From Allomesorhizobium camelthorni (lineage in GTDB: Bacteria > Pseudomonadota > Alphaproteobacteria > Rhizobiales > Rhizobiaceae): 64,000 bases of DNA. The notes under the pieces were generated by a model. That model was not told where the DNA came from. It did no database searches and saw nothing but the letters and a program-made list of their open reading frames with translations. Shown piece after piece: positions 48,367-58,018 of this stretch. The stretch is from the NCBI RefSeq assembly GCF_011045125.1, contig NZ_JAAKZF010000016.1, positions 1 to 64,000 of the forward strand, in the 5' to 3' direction. Each line of letters starts with the position of its first letter. The stretch's first letter is position 1. A program made the translations under genes and the position numbers.

Positions 48367-49506
48367 TTATTCGGCCGCCTGCGCGGTCTTGGTTTCGATG
48401 AAGCTGCGGATCGCGCCGACGATCCGGTCCTGGTCCTTGACCGTGAGGTAGGGATGCATGGGCAGGCAGAGAATCCGCTTGGGCAGCGATTCTGAGACGG
48501 GCAGCCCGCCCGGCGCGACAGGGTATTTCCGGTACGCCACCTGCTGGTGCAGCGGCTTCACATAATAAATGACCGAAGGAATGCCCTGTTCCTGGAGGTG
48601 AGCCTTGAGTTCGTCGCGGTACGGCGTCTCGATGGCGTATTGCGCCCAGGCCGAGCGGCTGCCTTCCGGCACATGGGCGGTCTTGACCAAATTGTGCAGA
48701 GCGCCGCGATAGCGCTCGGCCACGGCTTGGCGCGCGACCATTTCGTCCTCGAGGATGGCGAGCTTTTCAATCAGGATGGCAGCCTGCAACGTATCCAGCC
48801 GTGAATTCAGGCCGACATGGATGTTGTCGTACTGGGTCTCGCCCTTGCCATGGAAGGCGAAGGAGCGGAGCTTTGCCGCCATCTCGTCGTCATTGGTGAA
48901 CATGGCGCCGCCATCGCCGTAGCATCCGAGCGGCTTGGCCGGATAGAAGCTCGTCGCGCCGACGCTCCCGAAGGAGCCGCACATACGGCCTCCAGTCGAG
49001 CCGCCGATCGCCTGCGCGGCGTCCTCGATCACCAGCAGGTTTTCGCGCTCGGCGATCTCCGAGATTGCCGCGTAGTCGGCGCCGAGCCCGAACAAATCGA
49101 CCGGAATGATTGCCCGCGGCGTCAACCGGCCCTCTTTCTTGACCATGGCGATCGCCGCTTCGAGGCTGGCGATATCGATATTGTAGGTGTCCGCGTCGAC
49201 ATCGACGAAGACCGGCTCGGCCTTGGCGAGCGCAACGACCTCGGCCGTCGCGGCGAATGTGAAGCTCGGCACGAACACGGCATCGCCCGGCCCGATGCCC
49301 GAGGCGTAGAGCGGCAGAAGCAGTGCGTCCGTGCCGTTGGCGCAGGCAACCACGTGCTTGACGCCGACATAGGCGGCGAGCTGGTTCTCGAACTCGGTGA
49401 CCTCCGGCCCGAGAATGTAGCGGCCGTCATCGACCACCCGGTCGATCGCCGCCTTCAGCCGGTCCCGAATTCTTTCGCGCTGCGCGCCGAGGTCGATAAA
49501 CTGCAT
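48367..49506 (-). CDS. DegT/DnrJ/EryC1/StrS family aminotransferase
   Basis: A 379-residue PLP-dependent sugar aminotransferase. The PLP lysine is Lys191 (TSFYPAKPLGCYGDGGA), with VACANGTDALLLPLYA and LVIEDAAQAIGG for the cofactor and FHGKGETQYDNIHVGLNSRLDTLQAAIL downstream. These enzymes transfer an amino group to keto-sugars used in surface polysaccharides or glycans. No other polysaccharide genes are near, so the product is unknown. The start MQFIDLGAQRERIRDRL is usual for the family. It is convergent with cysQ. Confidence 0.94.
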   Translation of the reverse strand: MQFIDLGAQRERIRDRLKAAIDRVVDDGRYILGPEVTEFENQLAAYVGVKHVVACANGTDALLLPLYASGIGPGDAVFVPSFTFAATAEVVALAKAEPVFVDVDADTYNIDIASLEAAIAMVKKEGRLTPRAIIPVDLFGLGADYAAISEIAERENLLVIEDAAQAIGGSTGGRMCGSFGSVGATSFYPAKPLGCYGDGGAMFTNDDEMAAKLRSFAFHGKGETQYDNIHVGLNSRLDTLQAAILIEKLAILEDEMVARQAVAERYRGALHNLVKTAHVPEGSRSAWAQYAIETPYRDELKAHLQEQGIPSVIYYVKPLHQQVAYRKYPVAPGGLPVSESLPKRILCLPMHPYLTVKDQDRIVGAIRSFIETKTAQAAE

Positions 49507-49730
49507 GCCTGCTCCGAAACGTGCCCTGTCAGATCTCGCGCCGCTGATAGCATGAGTTGATTTGGCCAAGAAAGCGCAAGGCGGGACTGCATTGCCGCGG
49601 CGCGGCGTCGCGCGTTACCGGCTGATGTGAGCATGGGCCGCGGAATCCGGCGCATAAGGGCACATTCTGCTTGCCGAGGCTGACGTTTACGGAACCTCCG
49701 GAAACATAAAGTGATGCAGGTTCGACGTCT

Positions 49731-50654
49731 TCAGGCGATTTCATGCCGCCAGGGCGGATTTGCGCCGGCGCGCGATACCGTGATGGCCGCAGCCTTGGCT
49801 CCGAGCGTGAGCGCGTCGCGAATGGCCTGTTCGGAAAGCTCTTCCAGGGCGGTTTTCGACAACAGGCCGCCATCGTGCAACGACGCGAGTATGCCTGCGT
49901 TGAAGGTGTCGCCTGCACCCACAGTGTCGACGACCGTGACACGTTCGGGCATTACGGAAACGGTGTGGCGCTTGGTGTAGCCGACAGCGCCCTTGCTGCC
50001 ATGGGTCACGACGATAAGCTTGGGCCCGCTTTCGAGCCATTTGCGCACCTGGACTTCCTCGGAGCCCTCGTTTCCAAACCAGGCGAGATCCTCGTCGGAA
50101 AGCTTGATGATGTCTGCCAGCGCCATCATCCGGCGTATGCGGTCATTGTGCTTTTCCTTGTCGGGAATGAAGCCTGGCCGGATATTGGGGTCGAGCATCG
50201 TCACGCGCCGGTCAGCTTCCCGCTTCATCAGCGCCTCGTACGTCGAGCCGCATGGCTCCGGGATCAGGCTGATCGCGCCGAACAGCATCGCCTCGACATC
50301 ATCGCCAAGAAGCGGAAGGTCGGCTTCGGTGAGCATGCGGCCGGCTGTGTTCTCATCGTAGAAGGTGTAGGTCGCGTGACCGTCGGCCAGCCGCACGAAC
50401 GCCAGTGTGGTTGGCCGCGCCGAAACGTCGGCATAGCGGGAGCCCGCATTGCTGGAGGCCAGCACCTCGCGGATCTGCTGGCCGAACAGGTCCGACGACA
50501 GGCCGGAGAAGAACTCGACCGGTACGCCGAGCCGCCCGAGCGCGATCGCCGTGTTGAAGATCGCTCCGCCGGCGTAAGGCGCGAATGCCGCTTCCCCCGC
50601 TGTGCTTTCGCGAGGCAGCATGTCGATGAGCGCTTCGCCACAACACAGGATCAT
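49731..50654 (-). CDS. frcK: PfkB-family fructokinase
   Basis: A 307-residue ribokinase-family sugar kinase, starting MILCCGEALIDMLP. PfkB signature 1 is seen as YAGGAIFNTAIALGRLG (about residues 28-44), and signature 2 with the catalytic base is VVDTVGAGDTFNAGILASL (about 255-275). It lies directly downstream of the ROK regulator and beside the fructose transporter, as frcK does in Sinorhizobium meliloti, so fructose is the likely substrate; that identity is inferred from context. The frame extends to a TTG at 50663, but ATG 50654 fits relatives. Confidence 0.88.
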   Translation of the reverse strand: MILCCGEALIDMLPRESTAGEAAFAPYAGGAIFNTAIALGRLGVPVEFFSGLSSDLFGQQIREVLASSNAGSRYADVSARPTTLAFVRLADGHATYTFYDENTAGRMLTEADLPLLGDDVEAMLFGAISLIPEPCGSTYEALMKREADRRVTMLDPNIRPGFIPDKEKHNDRIRRMMALADIIKLSDEDLAWFGNEGSEEVQVRKWLESGPKLIVVTHGSKGAVGYTKRHTVSVMPERVTVVDTVGAGDTFNAGILASLHDGGLLSKTALEELSEQAIRDALTLGAKAAAITVSRAGANPPWRHEIA

Positions 50655-50772
50655 TATTTCCAACTCCGACGTCTACGCGCCCGATACGGGCGGCTGGCGA
50701 TAGCAATAACGCCTGGCGCGGCGAACCGGCAACCGGCCAGCACGGGCGATCCGGGCGGCATCTTCGCTATCC

Positions 50773-51990
50773 TCAGGAAAGCCGCGTGTCGCCGATGAGG
50801 AAGCGCTCCGACAGCGGCAGGCTTGCGCCGCCGAGCGCGCGCGCATGTATGCCGACCGTGCCCTCTCGAACCAGCGGGACCGTCAGCCCTTCCACATCGA
50901 CCTTCTGCAGCGATGTCTTGACCGCTTCGACCAACCGCTTGCGGATCGGCTCCGGCATCCAGCCATCGATAATCGCAGCTTCGAAATCGATCACGGCGGA
51001 GGCCGCGACGATGGCATAGGCAAGCGCGTCCGCCGCGGTCGACATCCACGAATCCAGGTCGGGACCGATGTCGCCCCAATCTTCCGGAGAGGTCCACAGA
51101 TGCGATGCGTCGACGCCCTTGCCGTTGAGCGTGCGTTCAAGAATGGCGATGGACGCCACATCGATCAGCTGGATGGGACAGCCGTCCGGGCCGGGCACCG
51201 GCATCGAACCCAATGCGCCGGCATTGCCGCTGGGGCCGGTATAAAGCCGGCCGTTCAGAACCAGCCCGCCGCCGGCAAACGCGCCGATGTAAAAATAAAC
51301 GAAGTCGCGCAGCTGTCCGCTTTGCCCGAACACCAGTTCGGCGCCGCATGCCGATGTCGCATCGTTTTGCAGATAAACAGGGAAATCGCACTGCTGACGA
51401 ATCCGCTCGCGAATGTCGAGATGACGCCACTGGTCCATTATCTCGCGCGGCGCTCCGGCTGTTTCCGCCCAGTTCCAGAGCTCAAAGGGCATGGCGATGC
51501 CTAGACCGGCGATGCGCTTGTGCTGCTCCTCGTCGAGGCTGGCGCGCAGCTCCGCGATGCCGGATTTGACGAACTCGATCGTCTCCTCGGGCGCGGGAAA
51601 GTGATAGGAATGCTGGAGCATCGCGCGGACATTGCCGAGGAAATCGATCAGCACGAGTTCGGCGCTGCGCCGGCCGATCTTCAGCCCAAGGAAATAGGCC
51701 CCTTCGGGGTTGAGTGACATCGGGATCGACGGCTGGCCGATCTTTCCACGCACCGGCTCTTCGCGCAGGAGCAGCCCGTCGTCCTCGAGTTCGCGCATGA
51801 TCACCGAGACGGTCTGCGCAGAAAGCTTGGTCATGCGCGCAATGTCGGACTTGGCGAGGCTGCCATGGCGGCGAACGAGCGAGAGCACGAGCCGCTCGTT
51901 ATGGTCCCTCATTCCGCTCTGGTTCGTGCCATGATGAAACCGGCTCTCCCCCAGTTCGCGCGAACCGTGCCTGAGATCGCCGGATTGCAC
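50773..51990 (-). CDS. frcR: ROK-family transcriptional regulator of fructose genes
   Basis: A 405-residue protein with an N-terminal winged helix-turn-helix (RDHNERLVLSLVRRHGSLAKSDIARMTKLSAQTVSVIMRELEDDGLL, residues about 28-75) and a ROK/hexokinase-like domain (LGLKIGRRSAELVLIDFLG, GLGIAMPFELWNW, YFYIGAFAGGGLVLNG and GPSGNAGALG). The start is GTG 51990 with GGGAGGA five bases before it. It is divergent from frcB across a symmetric operator, so it probably represses or controls the frc genes and itself in response to a sugar. Confidence 0.9.
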   Translation of the reverse strand: MQSGDLRHGSRELGESRFHHGTNQSGMRDHNERLVLSLVRRHGSLAKSDIARMTKLSAQTVSVIMRELEDDGLLLREEPVRGKIGQPSIPMSLNPEGAYFLGLKIGRRSAELVLIDFLGNVRAMLQHSYHFPAPEETIEFVKSGIAELRASLDEEQHKRIAGLGIAMPFELWNWAETAGAPREIMDQWRHLDIRERIRQQCDFPVYLQNDATSACGAELVFGQSGQLRDFVYFYIGAFAGGGLVLNGRLYTGPSGNAGALGSMPVPGPDGCPIQLIDVASIAILERTLNGKGVDASHLWTSPEDWGDIGPDLDSWMSTAADALAYAIVAASAVIDFEAAIIDGWMPEPIRKRLVEAVKTSLQKVDVEGLTVPLVREGTVGIHARALGGASLPLSERFLIGDTRLS

Positions 51991-52051
51991 CTATTCCTCC
52001 CGATTGCTCGTTCTTGTCTTTTTCGCAAGAATGACCAGCAATCTCCGGCCT

Positions 52052-52085
52052 GTCAATAATAAATAAGAGTGATTTAATTATTGAC
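52052..52085. promoter_or_regulatory. Symmetric operator with divergent -35 boxes (frcR/frcB)
   Basis: GTCAATAAT (52052-52060) and ATTATTGAC (52077-52085) are perfect 9-bp inverted arms; inside them AAAT and ATTT add to the symmetry. Each end contains a TTGACA: plus strand 52081-52086, minus strand 52056-52051. Weak -10 elements lie 17 bases further on each side. A regulator bound here would cover both promoters. Confidence 0.7.
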
Positions 52086-52197
52086 AAACCAATTTGGCTG
52101 CTGTTTTCTGATACGAGATTGCCGGGGCGACAGCGCCTCGACATCTGGAAAGATGCCGGCTTTCGGCATCGGTCGTGTTTTCACTGGGAGGATAACC

Positions 52198-53232
52198 GTG
52201 ACCAAAACCGCACTTCTGAAATCCACCGTTTTCGGTGCCGCCGCCGCCGCTCTTCTGGCTTTCGCGCCCTCGGCTTCCGCTGCCGATGTCAGCGCCTGCC
52301 TCATCACCAAGACCGACACCAATCCGTTCTTCGTCAAGATGAAGGAAGGCGCCACCGCTAAGGCGGCGGAACTGGGCATCACGTTGAAGGCATACGCCGG
52401 CAAGGTCGACGGCGATTCGGAAAGCCAAGTCGCTGCGATCGAAAGCTGCATCGCCGACGGCGCCAAGGGCATCCTGATCACGGCGTCCGACACCAAGGGC
52501 ATCGTCTCGACGGTCAAGAAGGCGCGCGACGCCGGCATTCTGGTCATCGCGCTCGACACCCCGCTTGATCCGCTCGACGCCGCCGACGCGACCTTTGCGA
52601 CCGACAACTTCGAGGCGGGCCGGCTGATCGGCGCGTGGGCTGCCGCGACGCTGGGCGACGGGGCGAAGGATGCGAAGATCGGCTTCCTCGACCTGACGCC
52701 GGACCAGCCGACCGTCGACGTGCTGCGCGACCAGGGCTTCATGGCGGGCTTCGGCATCGACACCAAGGACGTGAACAAGATCGGCGACGAGGACGATCCG
52801 CGCATCGTCGGCCACGACGTCACCAACGGCAACGAGGAAGGCGGCCGCAAGGCTATGGAAAACCTCTTGCAGAAGGATCCGTCGATCAACGTCATCCACA
52901 CCATCAACGAACCTGCCGCCGTCGGCGCCTACCAGGCGCTCAAGGCCGTCGGCATGGAAGGCAACGTGCTGATCGTTTCGGTCGACGGCGGCTGCCCCGG
53001 CGTGAAATCAGTAGCCGAGGGGGTGATCGGCGCCACGTCCCAGCAATATCCGCTCCAGATGGCCGCGCTCGGCATCGAGGCGATCGCCGCCTTCGCCAAG
53101 GACGGCACCAAGCCCAAGCCGACCGAAGGCAAGGAATTCTTCGATACCGGCGTCAATCTGGTGACCGACAAGCCGGCCGAAGGCGTCCAGTCGATCGATA
53201 CCAAAGAAGGCACGGCGAAGTGCTGGGGCTGA
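52198..53232 (+). CDS. frcB: Fructose ABC transporter substrate-binding protein
   Basis: A 344-residue periplasmic binding protein of the ribose/galactose type. Residues 1-28 are a signal peptide ending ASA. The mature start [17 protein letters not shown], then [37 protein letters not shown] and [27 protein letters not shown] closely match rhizobial FrcB from memory. The start is GTG 52198 with GGGAGGA before it; no ATG lies at the signal peptide. A repeat-rich spacer and a hairpin separate it from frcC, which would allow more binding protein than permease. Confidence 0.94.
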   Translation: MTKTALLKSTVFGAAAAALLAFAPSASAADVSACLITKTDTNPFFVKMKEGATAKAAELGITLKAYAGKVDGDSESQVAAIESCIADGAKGILITASDTKGIVSTVKKARDAGILVIALDTPLDPLDAADATFATDNFEAGRLIGAWAAATLGDGAKDAKIGFLDLTPDQPTVDVLRDQGFMAGFGIDTKDVNKIGDEDDPRIVGHDVTNGNEEGGRKAMENLLQKDPSINVIHTINEPAAVGAYQALKAVGMEGNVLIVSVDGGCPGVKSVAEGVIGATSQQYPLQMAALGIEAIAAFAKDGTKPKPTEGKEFFDTGVNLVTDKPAEGVQSIDTKEGTAKCWG

Positions 53233-53242
53233 AAAAGCCGAT

Positions 53243-53370
53243 GTGAATTCTACTCCGACGGCCATCTGACGGCGTCTTCTACGCTTCCGGTGCTCACGGA
53301 CTTATGTCCGCTCCGCGCCGGTTCTCGAAGCCATCCGCCATCTGACTCACCGGAGCGAATTCTCATCCGG
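53243..53370. repeat. Intergenic repeat-rich element between frcB and frcC
   Basis: About 128 bases with nested repeats. GCCATCTGAC occurs at 53261-53270 and 53337-53346. GAATTC occurs at 53245-53250 and 53357-53362, each next to a CTCCG or its complement, giving an imperfect inverted end. A small hairpin CGGAC-TTAT-GTCCG lies at 53297-53310. The layout is like rhizobial intergenic mosaic (RIME-type) elements; family membership is not verified. Confidence 0.5.
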
Positions 53371-53397
53371 CTTTTGACGAGCCTTCGAATCGCCTAC

Positions 53398-53426
53398 CCG
53401 GTCGGGGCTTGATCCCCGACCGGTTT
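53398..53426 (+). terminator. Hairpin between frcB and frcC
   Basis: CCGGTCGGGG (53398-53407) and CCCCGACCGG (53414-53423) form a perfect 10-bp stem with loop CTTGAT, followed by TTT. It is likely a partial terminator or RNA-protecting stem after frcB. Confidence 0.7.
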
Positions 53427-53523
53427 AGACTGACGATACATTTCGCCGAATTTCTTACGCCGGCAAAGACCGGCGGCTTTCGGCAGGAAACGCCACGCGT
53501 TCGCGCGACGGGAGGTAGGTAGC

Positions 53524-54588
53524 ATGGCCGAGGCTCAAGAATTCGAAAAGGTTCTGTCGGGCAGCGACACGTCGGTCGCGGCGTTCGAGGATCACGGCGC
53601 ATCGTTCGTGACGCGGATACAGCATTTCCTGCACTCGACGCCGGCGGCGGTCCCGCTGATCGTGCTTTTGCTGGCCATCGTCGTTTTCGGCCTGAGCATC
53701 GGCGGACGGTTCTTCTCCTCCTATACGCTTACCTTGATCCTCCAGCAGATAGCTGTGGTCGGCATTCTAGGCGCGGCGCAGACACTGGTGATCCTGACGG
53801 CGGGCATCGACCTGTCGATCGGCGTCGTGATGGTGATCTCGGCGGTCGTCATGGGCAATTTCGCCGTGGGCTACGGCTGGCCCACGATTATTGCGGTCCC
53901 GGTTGGTCTTGTGGTCGGCGCGCTTTGCGGACTGCTGAATGGGGCTTTGGTCGCCTATGTGAAACTGCCCCCCTTCATTGTGACGCTGGGAACGTGGAAC
54001 ATCATCATGGCGACGAATTTCATCTACTCCGCCAACGAGACGATCCGCGATGCGGACGTTGCTGCCCAGGCGCCGCTCCTGCATCTGTTCGGGACGAGCA
54101 TCAAGGTCGGAAATGCGGTGCTGACCCTGGGCGTTATCGCCATGGTGGTTCTAGTTCTTATCCTCTGGTACGTCCTCAACCATACCGCCTGGGGGAGGCA
54201 CGTCTACGCGGTTGGCGACGATCCCGAGGCGGCGAAGCTTTCGGGCATTGAGACGAAAAAGGTTTTGATGGCGGTCTATGCCCTGGCCGGGCTGATCGCT
54301 GCGTTCGCCGCATGGGTCGCGATCGGCCGCAACGGTTCGATCTCCCCTTCCTGGGCGGTCACCGACTACAATCTGCAGGCCATCACCGCGACGGTCATCG
54401 GCGGCATATCGCTGTTTGGCGGGCGCGGCTCGATCCTCGGCACGCTGTTCGGCGCAATGATCGTCGGCGTCGTCTCGATGGGCCTCAACATGCTCGGCGC
54501 CGATCCGCAATGGAAAGTGCTTCTGACCGGCGTGCTCATCATCGGCGCCGTCGCCATCGACCAATGGATCAGAAAGGTTTCGGTGTAG
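53524..54588 (+). CDS. frcC: Fructose ABC transporter permease
   Basis: A 354-residue permease of the ribose/xylose (RbsC-type, BPD_transp_2) family with about ten membrane segments. Family pieces are LILTAGIDLSIGVVMVISAVV-like VILTAGIDLSIG, LPPFIVTLGTWNI, GRHVYAVGDDPEAAKLSGI (the cytoplasmic loop that contacts the ATPase) and ATVIGGISLFGGRGSILGTLFGA. GGGAGGT precedes the ATG. It is followed after two bases by frcA. It forms the membrane channel of the FrcBCA uptake system. Confidence 0.95.
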   Translation: MAEAQEFEKVLSGSDTSVAAFEDHGASFVTRIQHFLHSTPAAVPLIVLLLAIVVFGLSIGGRFFSSYTLTLILQQIAVVGILGAAQTLVILTAGIDLSIGVVMVISAVVMGNFAVGYGWPTIIAVPVGLVVGALCGLLNGALVAYVKLPPFIVTLGTWNIIMATNFIYSANETIRDADVAAQAPLLHLFGTSIKVGNAVLTLGVIAMVVLVLILWYVLNHTAWGRHVYAVGDDPEAAKLSGIETKKVLMAVYALAGLIAAFAAWVAIGRNGSISPSWAVTDYNLQAITATVIGGISLFGGRGSILGTLFGAMIVGVVSMGLNMLGADPQWKVLLTGVLIIGAVAIDQWIRKVSV

Positions 54589-54590
54589 CC

Positions 54591-55376
54591 ATGACCACCA
54601 CGCAACCGCTGCTCACCGCGCGCGGGCTGACCAAGCGCTATGGCCGCGTCACCGCGCTCGACAATGCCGATTTCGACCTCTATCCGGGCGAGATCCTGGC
54701 GGTGATCGGCGACAACGGCGCCGGCAAATCCTCGCTGATCAAGGCGATCTCCGGCGCAGTCCATCCCGACGAGGGCGAGATCCGCCTGAACGGCGAGGTC
54801 ATCAATTTCCGGTCACCGATGGAAGCGCGCGACGCCGGCATCGAGACGGTCTATCAGAACCTCGCCCTGTCGCCTGCGCTCTCGATCGCCGACAACATGT
54901 TTCTCGGGCGCGAGATACGCAAGCCCGGCTTTCTCGGCCGGTGGTTCAGGATGCTGGACCGCCCGGCCATGGAAAAGCGCGCTCGGGAAAAGCTGACAGA
55001 ACTGGGCCTGATGACCATCCAGAACATCGGCCAAGCCGTCGAAACGCTTTCGGGAGGACAGCGCCAGGGCGTCGCCGTCGCGCGTGCGGCGGCGTTCGGC
55101 TCGAAGGTGGTGATCATGGACGAGCCCACGGCGGCGCTCGGCGTCAAGGAATCGCGCCGCGTTTTGGAACTCATCCTGGACGTGAAGCGGCGCGGCCTGC
55201 CGATCGTACTCATCTCGCACAACATGCCGCACGTGTTCGAGGTCGCCGACCGCATCCATATCCACAGGCTCGGCCGGCGTCTCTGCGTGGTCGATCCCAA
55301 GCTGATCTCGATGTCGGATGCCGTCGCCTTGATGACTGGCGCCAAGAAGCCGCCCGAGGAGGCGCTTGCGGCGTAG
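54591..55376 (+). CDS. frcA: Fructose ABC transporter ATP-binding protein
   Basis: A 261-residue ABC ATPase with a single nucleotide-binding domain, shorter than the two-domain RbsA type; this is the usual FrcA form. Walker A is GDNGAGKSS (about residues 41-49), the Q-loop is ETVYQNLAL, the signature LSGGQRQGVAVARA, and Walker B VVIMDEPTAALG, followed by the H-loop VLISHNMPH. It should work as a dimer under FrcC. After it 126 bases lead to glgP, with no terminator that I can recognise. Confidence 0.95.
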   Translation: MTTTQPLLTARGLTKRYGRVTALDNADFDLYPGEILAVIGDNGAGKSSLIKAISGAVHPDEGEIRLNGEVINFRSPMEARDAGIETVYQNLALSPALSIADNMFLGREIRKPGFLGRWFRMLDRPAMEKRAREKLTELGLMTIQNIGQAVETLSGGQRQGVAVARAAAFGSKVVIMDEPTAALGVKESRRVLELILDVKRRGLPIVLISHNMPHVFEVADRIHIHRLGRRLCVVDPKLISMSDAVALMTGAKKPPEEALAA

Positions 55377-55502
55377 CAGTAATCGCCAACGGCGATTTTA
55401 ATCGATTGTGCTTGCCGCGAGATCGGATAGCATAAAAGTGGGAGGAATCTGGAGCTACGCCGCTTTGACGGGGCTCCAATTCGAAAACGCTCAAGAGGCG
55501 AT

Positions 55503-57971
55503 ATGACGCTTGTAAAGACAACCGAACTCCCACGGCTGAATTTGACAAACTCCGACCCCAAAGCACTCGCTGCCGAAATCCTGCAAGCCCTGAAATACAG
55601 GGTCGGCAAGGATGCGGCGGTCGCAACGCGCGAGGACTGGCTGACCGCTGCGATCAAGGTGGTGCGCGATCGAATCGTCGACCGCTGGCACGAATCCACC
55701 AAGGAGGCGTACGAAGCGGGCGCCAAGCGCGTCTATTATCTGTCCTTGGAATTCCTGATCGGCCGGCTGATGCGGGATGCGTTCTCCAATCTCGGCGTGA
55801 TGGACGCAATGCGCGAGGCGCTCGCAACGCTCGGCGTCGACCTGGACGTGATTGCCGCGCTGGAGCCCGATGCCGCACTCGGCAATGGCGGCCTGGGGCG
55901 GCTTGCCGCCTGCTTCATGGAAAGCATGGCGACCGTCGGCGTGCCGGCGCATGGCTATGGCATCCGCTATGCCAACGGCATGTTCCGCCAGGAAATCCAC
56001 GACGGCTGGCAGGTCGAATTGCCCGAGACCTGGCTCGATCACGGCAATCCATGGGAGTTCGAACGGCGGGAACGCTCCTTCGAGGTTGGCTTCGGCGGAA
56101 CGGTCGAGTCGGTGACCAGCAAGGACGGACGCCTGGAGCGCCATGTCTGGAAGCCGCATGACCGGTTGCTGGCCGTCGCTTACGACACGCCCGTCGTCGG
56201 CTGGCGCGGCGCCCGCGTCAACACGCTGCGGTTGTGGTCGGGAATGCCCATCGATCCGATCCTGCTCGACGCCTTCAACGCCGGCGACCACATCGGCGCG
56301 CTGCGTGAGAGCAACAAGGCCGATGCGCTGTCTCGCGTGCTCTATCCCGCCGATTCGAGCGAAGCCGGCCAGGAACTGCGGCTGCGGCAGGAGTATTTCT
56401 TCTCCACCGCCTCCCTCCAGGACATCATCCAGCGCCATCTCAGCCAGTATGGCGACCTGCTGTCGTTGCCCGACAAGGCGGCGATCCACCTCAACGATAC
56501 CCATCCAGCAATTGCCGTCACCGAGCTGATACGGCTCCTGATGGATGTGCATCTGCTCGATTTCGATACTGCATGGGACATCAGCAAGCGGACCTTCGCC
56601 TACACCAACCACACGCTGCTGCCCGAGGCGCTGGAAAGCTGGGCGGTGCCGCTGTTCGAGCGGCTGCTGCCGCGGCACATGCAGATCATCTACGCGATCA
56701 ACGCCGAGATCCTGCTTGAAGCGCGCGCCTCGGATCAGTTCAGCGGCGAGGAGATCAGCCGCATCTCGCTGATCCAGGAGAATGGCGAGCGCCGGGTCCG
56801 CATGGGCAATCTGGCCTTTGCCGGTTCCCACTCGATCAACGGCGTGTCGGCGCTGCACACCGAATTGATGAAGGAAACGGTGTTCGCCGACCTCCACCGG
56901 CTCTATCCCGAGCGCATCAACAACAAGACCAACGGCATCACGCCACGACGCTGGCTGTTCCAGAGCAATCCCGGGCTGACGACGCTCATCCGTGAGGCGA
57001 TCGGCGACCGCTTCCTGGACGACATCGACGCGCTGGAGGAACTGGACAGGTTTGCCGAGGACGCCTCGTTCCGCGAGCAGTTCGCGTCGGTAAAGCGCGC
57101 CAACAAGGAGCGGCTGGCGTCGCTGGTGATGGAGCGCCAGGGCGTCAGGGTCGATCCGTCGGCGCTGTTCGATATCCAGATCAAACGCATCCACGAATAC
57201 AAGCGCCAGCTCCTGAACATTATCGAGGCCGTGGCGCTCTACGACCAGATCCGTTCGCATCCCGAACGCGATTGGATGCCGCGCGTAAAATTCTTCGGCG
57301 GCAAGGCGGCGCCCAGCTATCATAACGCCAAGCTGATCATCAAACTGGCCAACGACGTGGCCAAGGTGATCAACCGCGATCCGGCGGTGCGGGGGCTGCT
57401 GAAGGTGGTGTTCGTGCCGAACTACAATGTCAGCACGGCCGAGATCATGGTTCCCGCCGCCGACCTGTCCGAGCAGATTTCGACCGCCGGCATGGAGGCT
57501 TCCGGCACCGGCAACATGAAGTTCGCCCTGAACGGCGCCCTAACCATCGGCACGCTTGACGGCGCGAATGTCGAGATCAAGGAGTGCGTTGGCGACGACA
57601 ACATCTTCATCTTCGGCCTGACCGCCGCCGACGTCGCCGAGCGGCGCGACAATGGCTATGCGCCGCGTTCGGTCATCGAGGGCTCGCCGGAACTTTCGCA
57701 GGCGCTGGCGGCGATCTCGTCAGGCGTCTTTTCGCCCGACGACCGCAATCGCTATCGCGACCTGATGGATGGCCTCTACCAGCATGACTGGTTCATGGTT
57801 GCGGCCGATTTCGACGCCTACGCCGACGCGCAGCGCCAGGTCGACGCCGTCTGGCGCGACAGTCCAGATTGGTATGCCAGGGCAATCCGCAACGTCGCGC
57901 GAACGGGATGGTTCTCATCGGACCGCACAATTCGCCAATATGCCAACGAAATCTGGAACGTCCCGGCATGA
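55503..57971 (+). CDS. glgP: Glycogen phosphorylase
   Basis: An 822-residue GT35 enzyme that releases glucose-1-phosphate from glycogen. Motifs are RVYYLSLEFLIGRLMRD (about residue 77), ALGNGGLGRLAACFMES, the NKTNGITPRRWL block and the PLP site EASGTGNMKFALNGALTIGTLDGANVE with Lys673. The length fits the bacterial enzyme. AGAGGCG lies before the ATG. It opens the run glgP-glgB-glgC-glgA-pgm, the same order as in Agrobacterium, so synthesis and breakdown enzymes are made together. Confidence 0.97.
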   Translation: MTLVKTTELPRLNLTNSDPKALAAEILQALKYRVGKDAAVATREDWLTAAIKVVRDRIVDRWHESTKEAYEAGAKRVYYLSLEFLIGRLMRDAFSNLGVMDAMREALATLGVDLDVIAALEPDAALGNGGLGRLAACFMESMATVGVPAHGYGIRYANGMFRQEIHDGWQVELPETWLDHGNPWEFERRERSFEVGFGGTVESVTSKDGRLERHVWKPHDRLLAVAYDTPVVGWRGARVNTLRLWSGMPIDPILLDAFNAGDHIGALRESNKADALSRVLYPADSSEAGQELRLRQEYFFSTASLQDIIQRHLSQYGDLLSLPDKAAIHLNDTHPAIAVTELIRLLMDVHLLDFDTAWDISKRTFAYTNHTLLPEALESWAVPLFERLLPRHMQIIYAINAEILLEARASDQFSGEEISRISLIQENGERRVRMGNLAFAGSHSINGVSALHTELMKETVFADLHRLYPERINNKTNGITPRRWLFQSNPGLTTLIREAIGDRFLDDIDALEELDRFAEDASFREQFASVKRANKERLASLVMERQGVRVDPSALFDIQIKRIHEYKRQLLNIIEAVALYDQIRSHPERDWMPRVKFFGGKAAPSYHNAKLIIKLANDVAKVINRDPAVRGLLKVVFVPNYNVSTAEIMVPAADLSEQISTAGMEASGTGNMKFALNGALTIGTLDGANVEIKECVGDDNIFIFGLTAADVAERRDNGYAPRSVIEGSPELSQALAAISSGVFSPDDRNRYRDLMDGLYQHDWFMVAADFDAYADAQRQVDAVWRDSPDWYARAIRNVARTGWFSSDRTIRQYANEIWNVPA

Positions 57972-58018
57972 TGTGATTTCCTGACCGTAGTGCGGAAGCC
58001 TGAGGAGGGGCGCCGACC

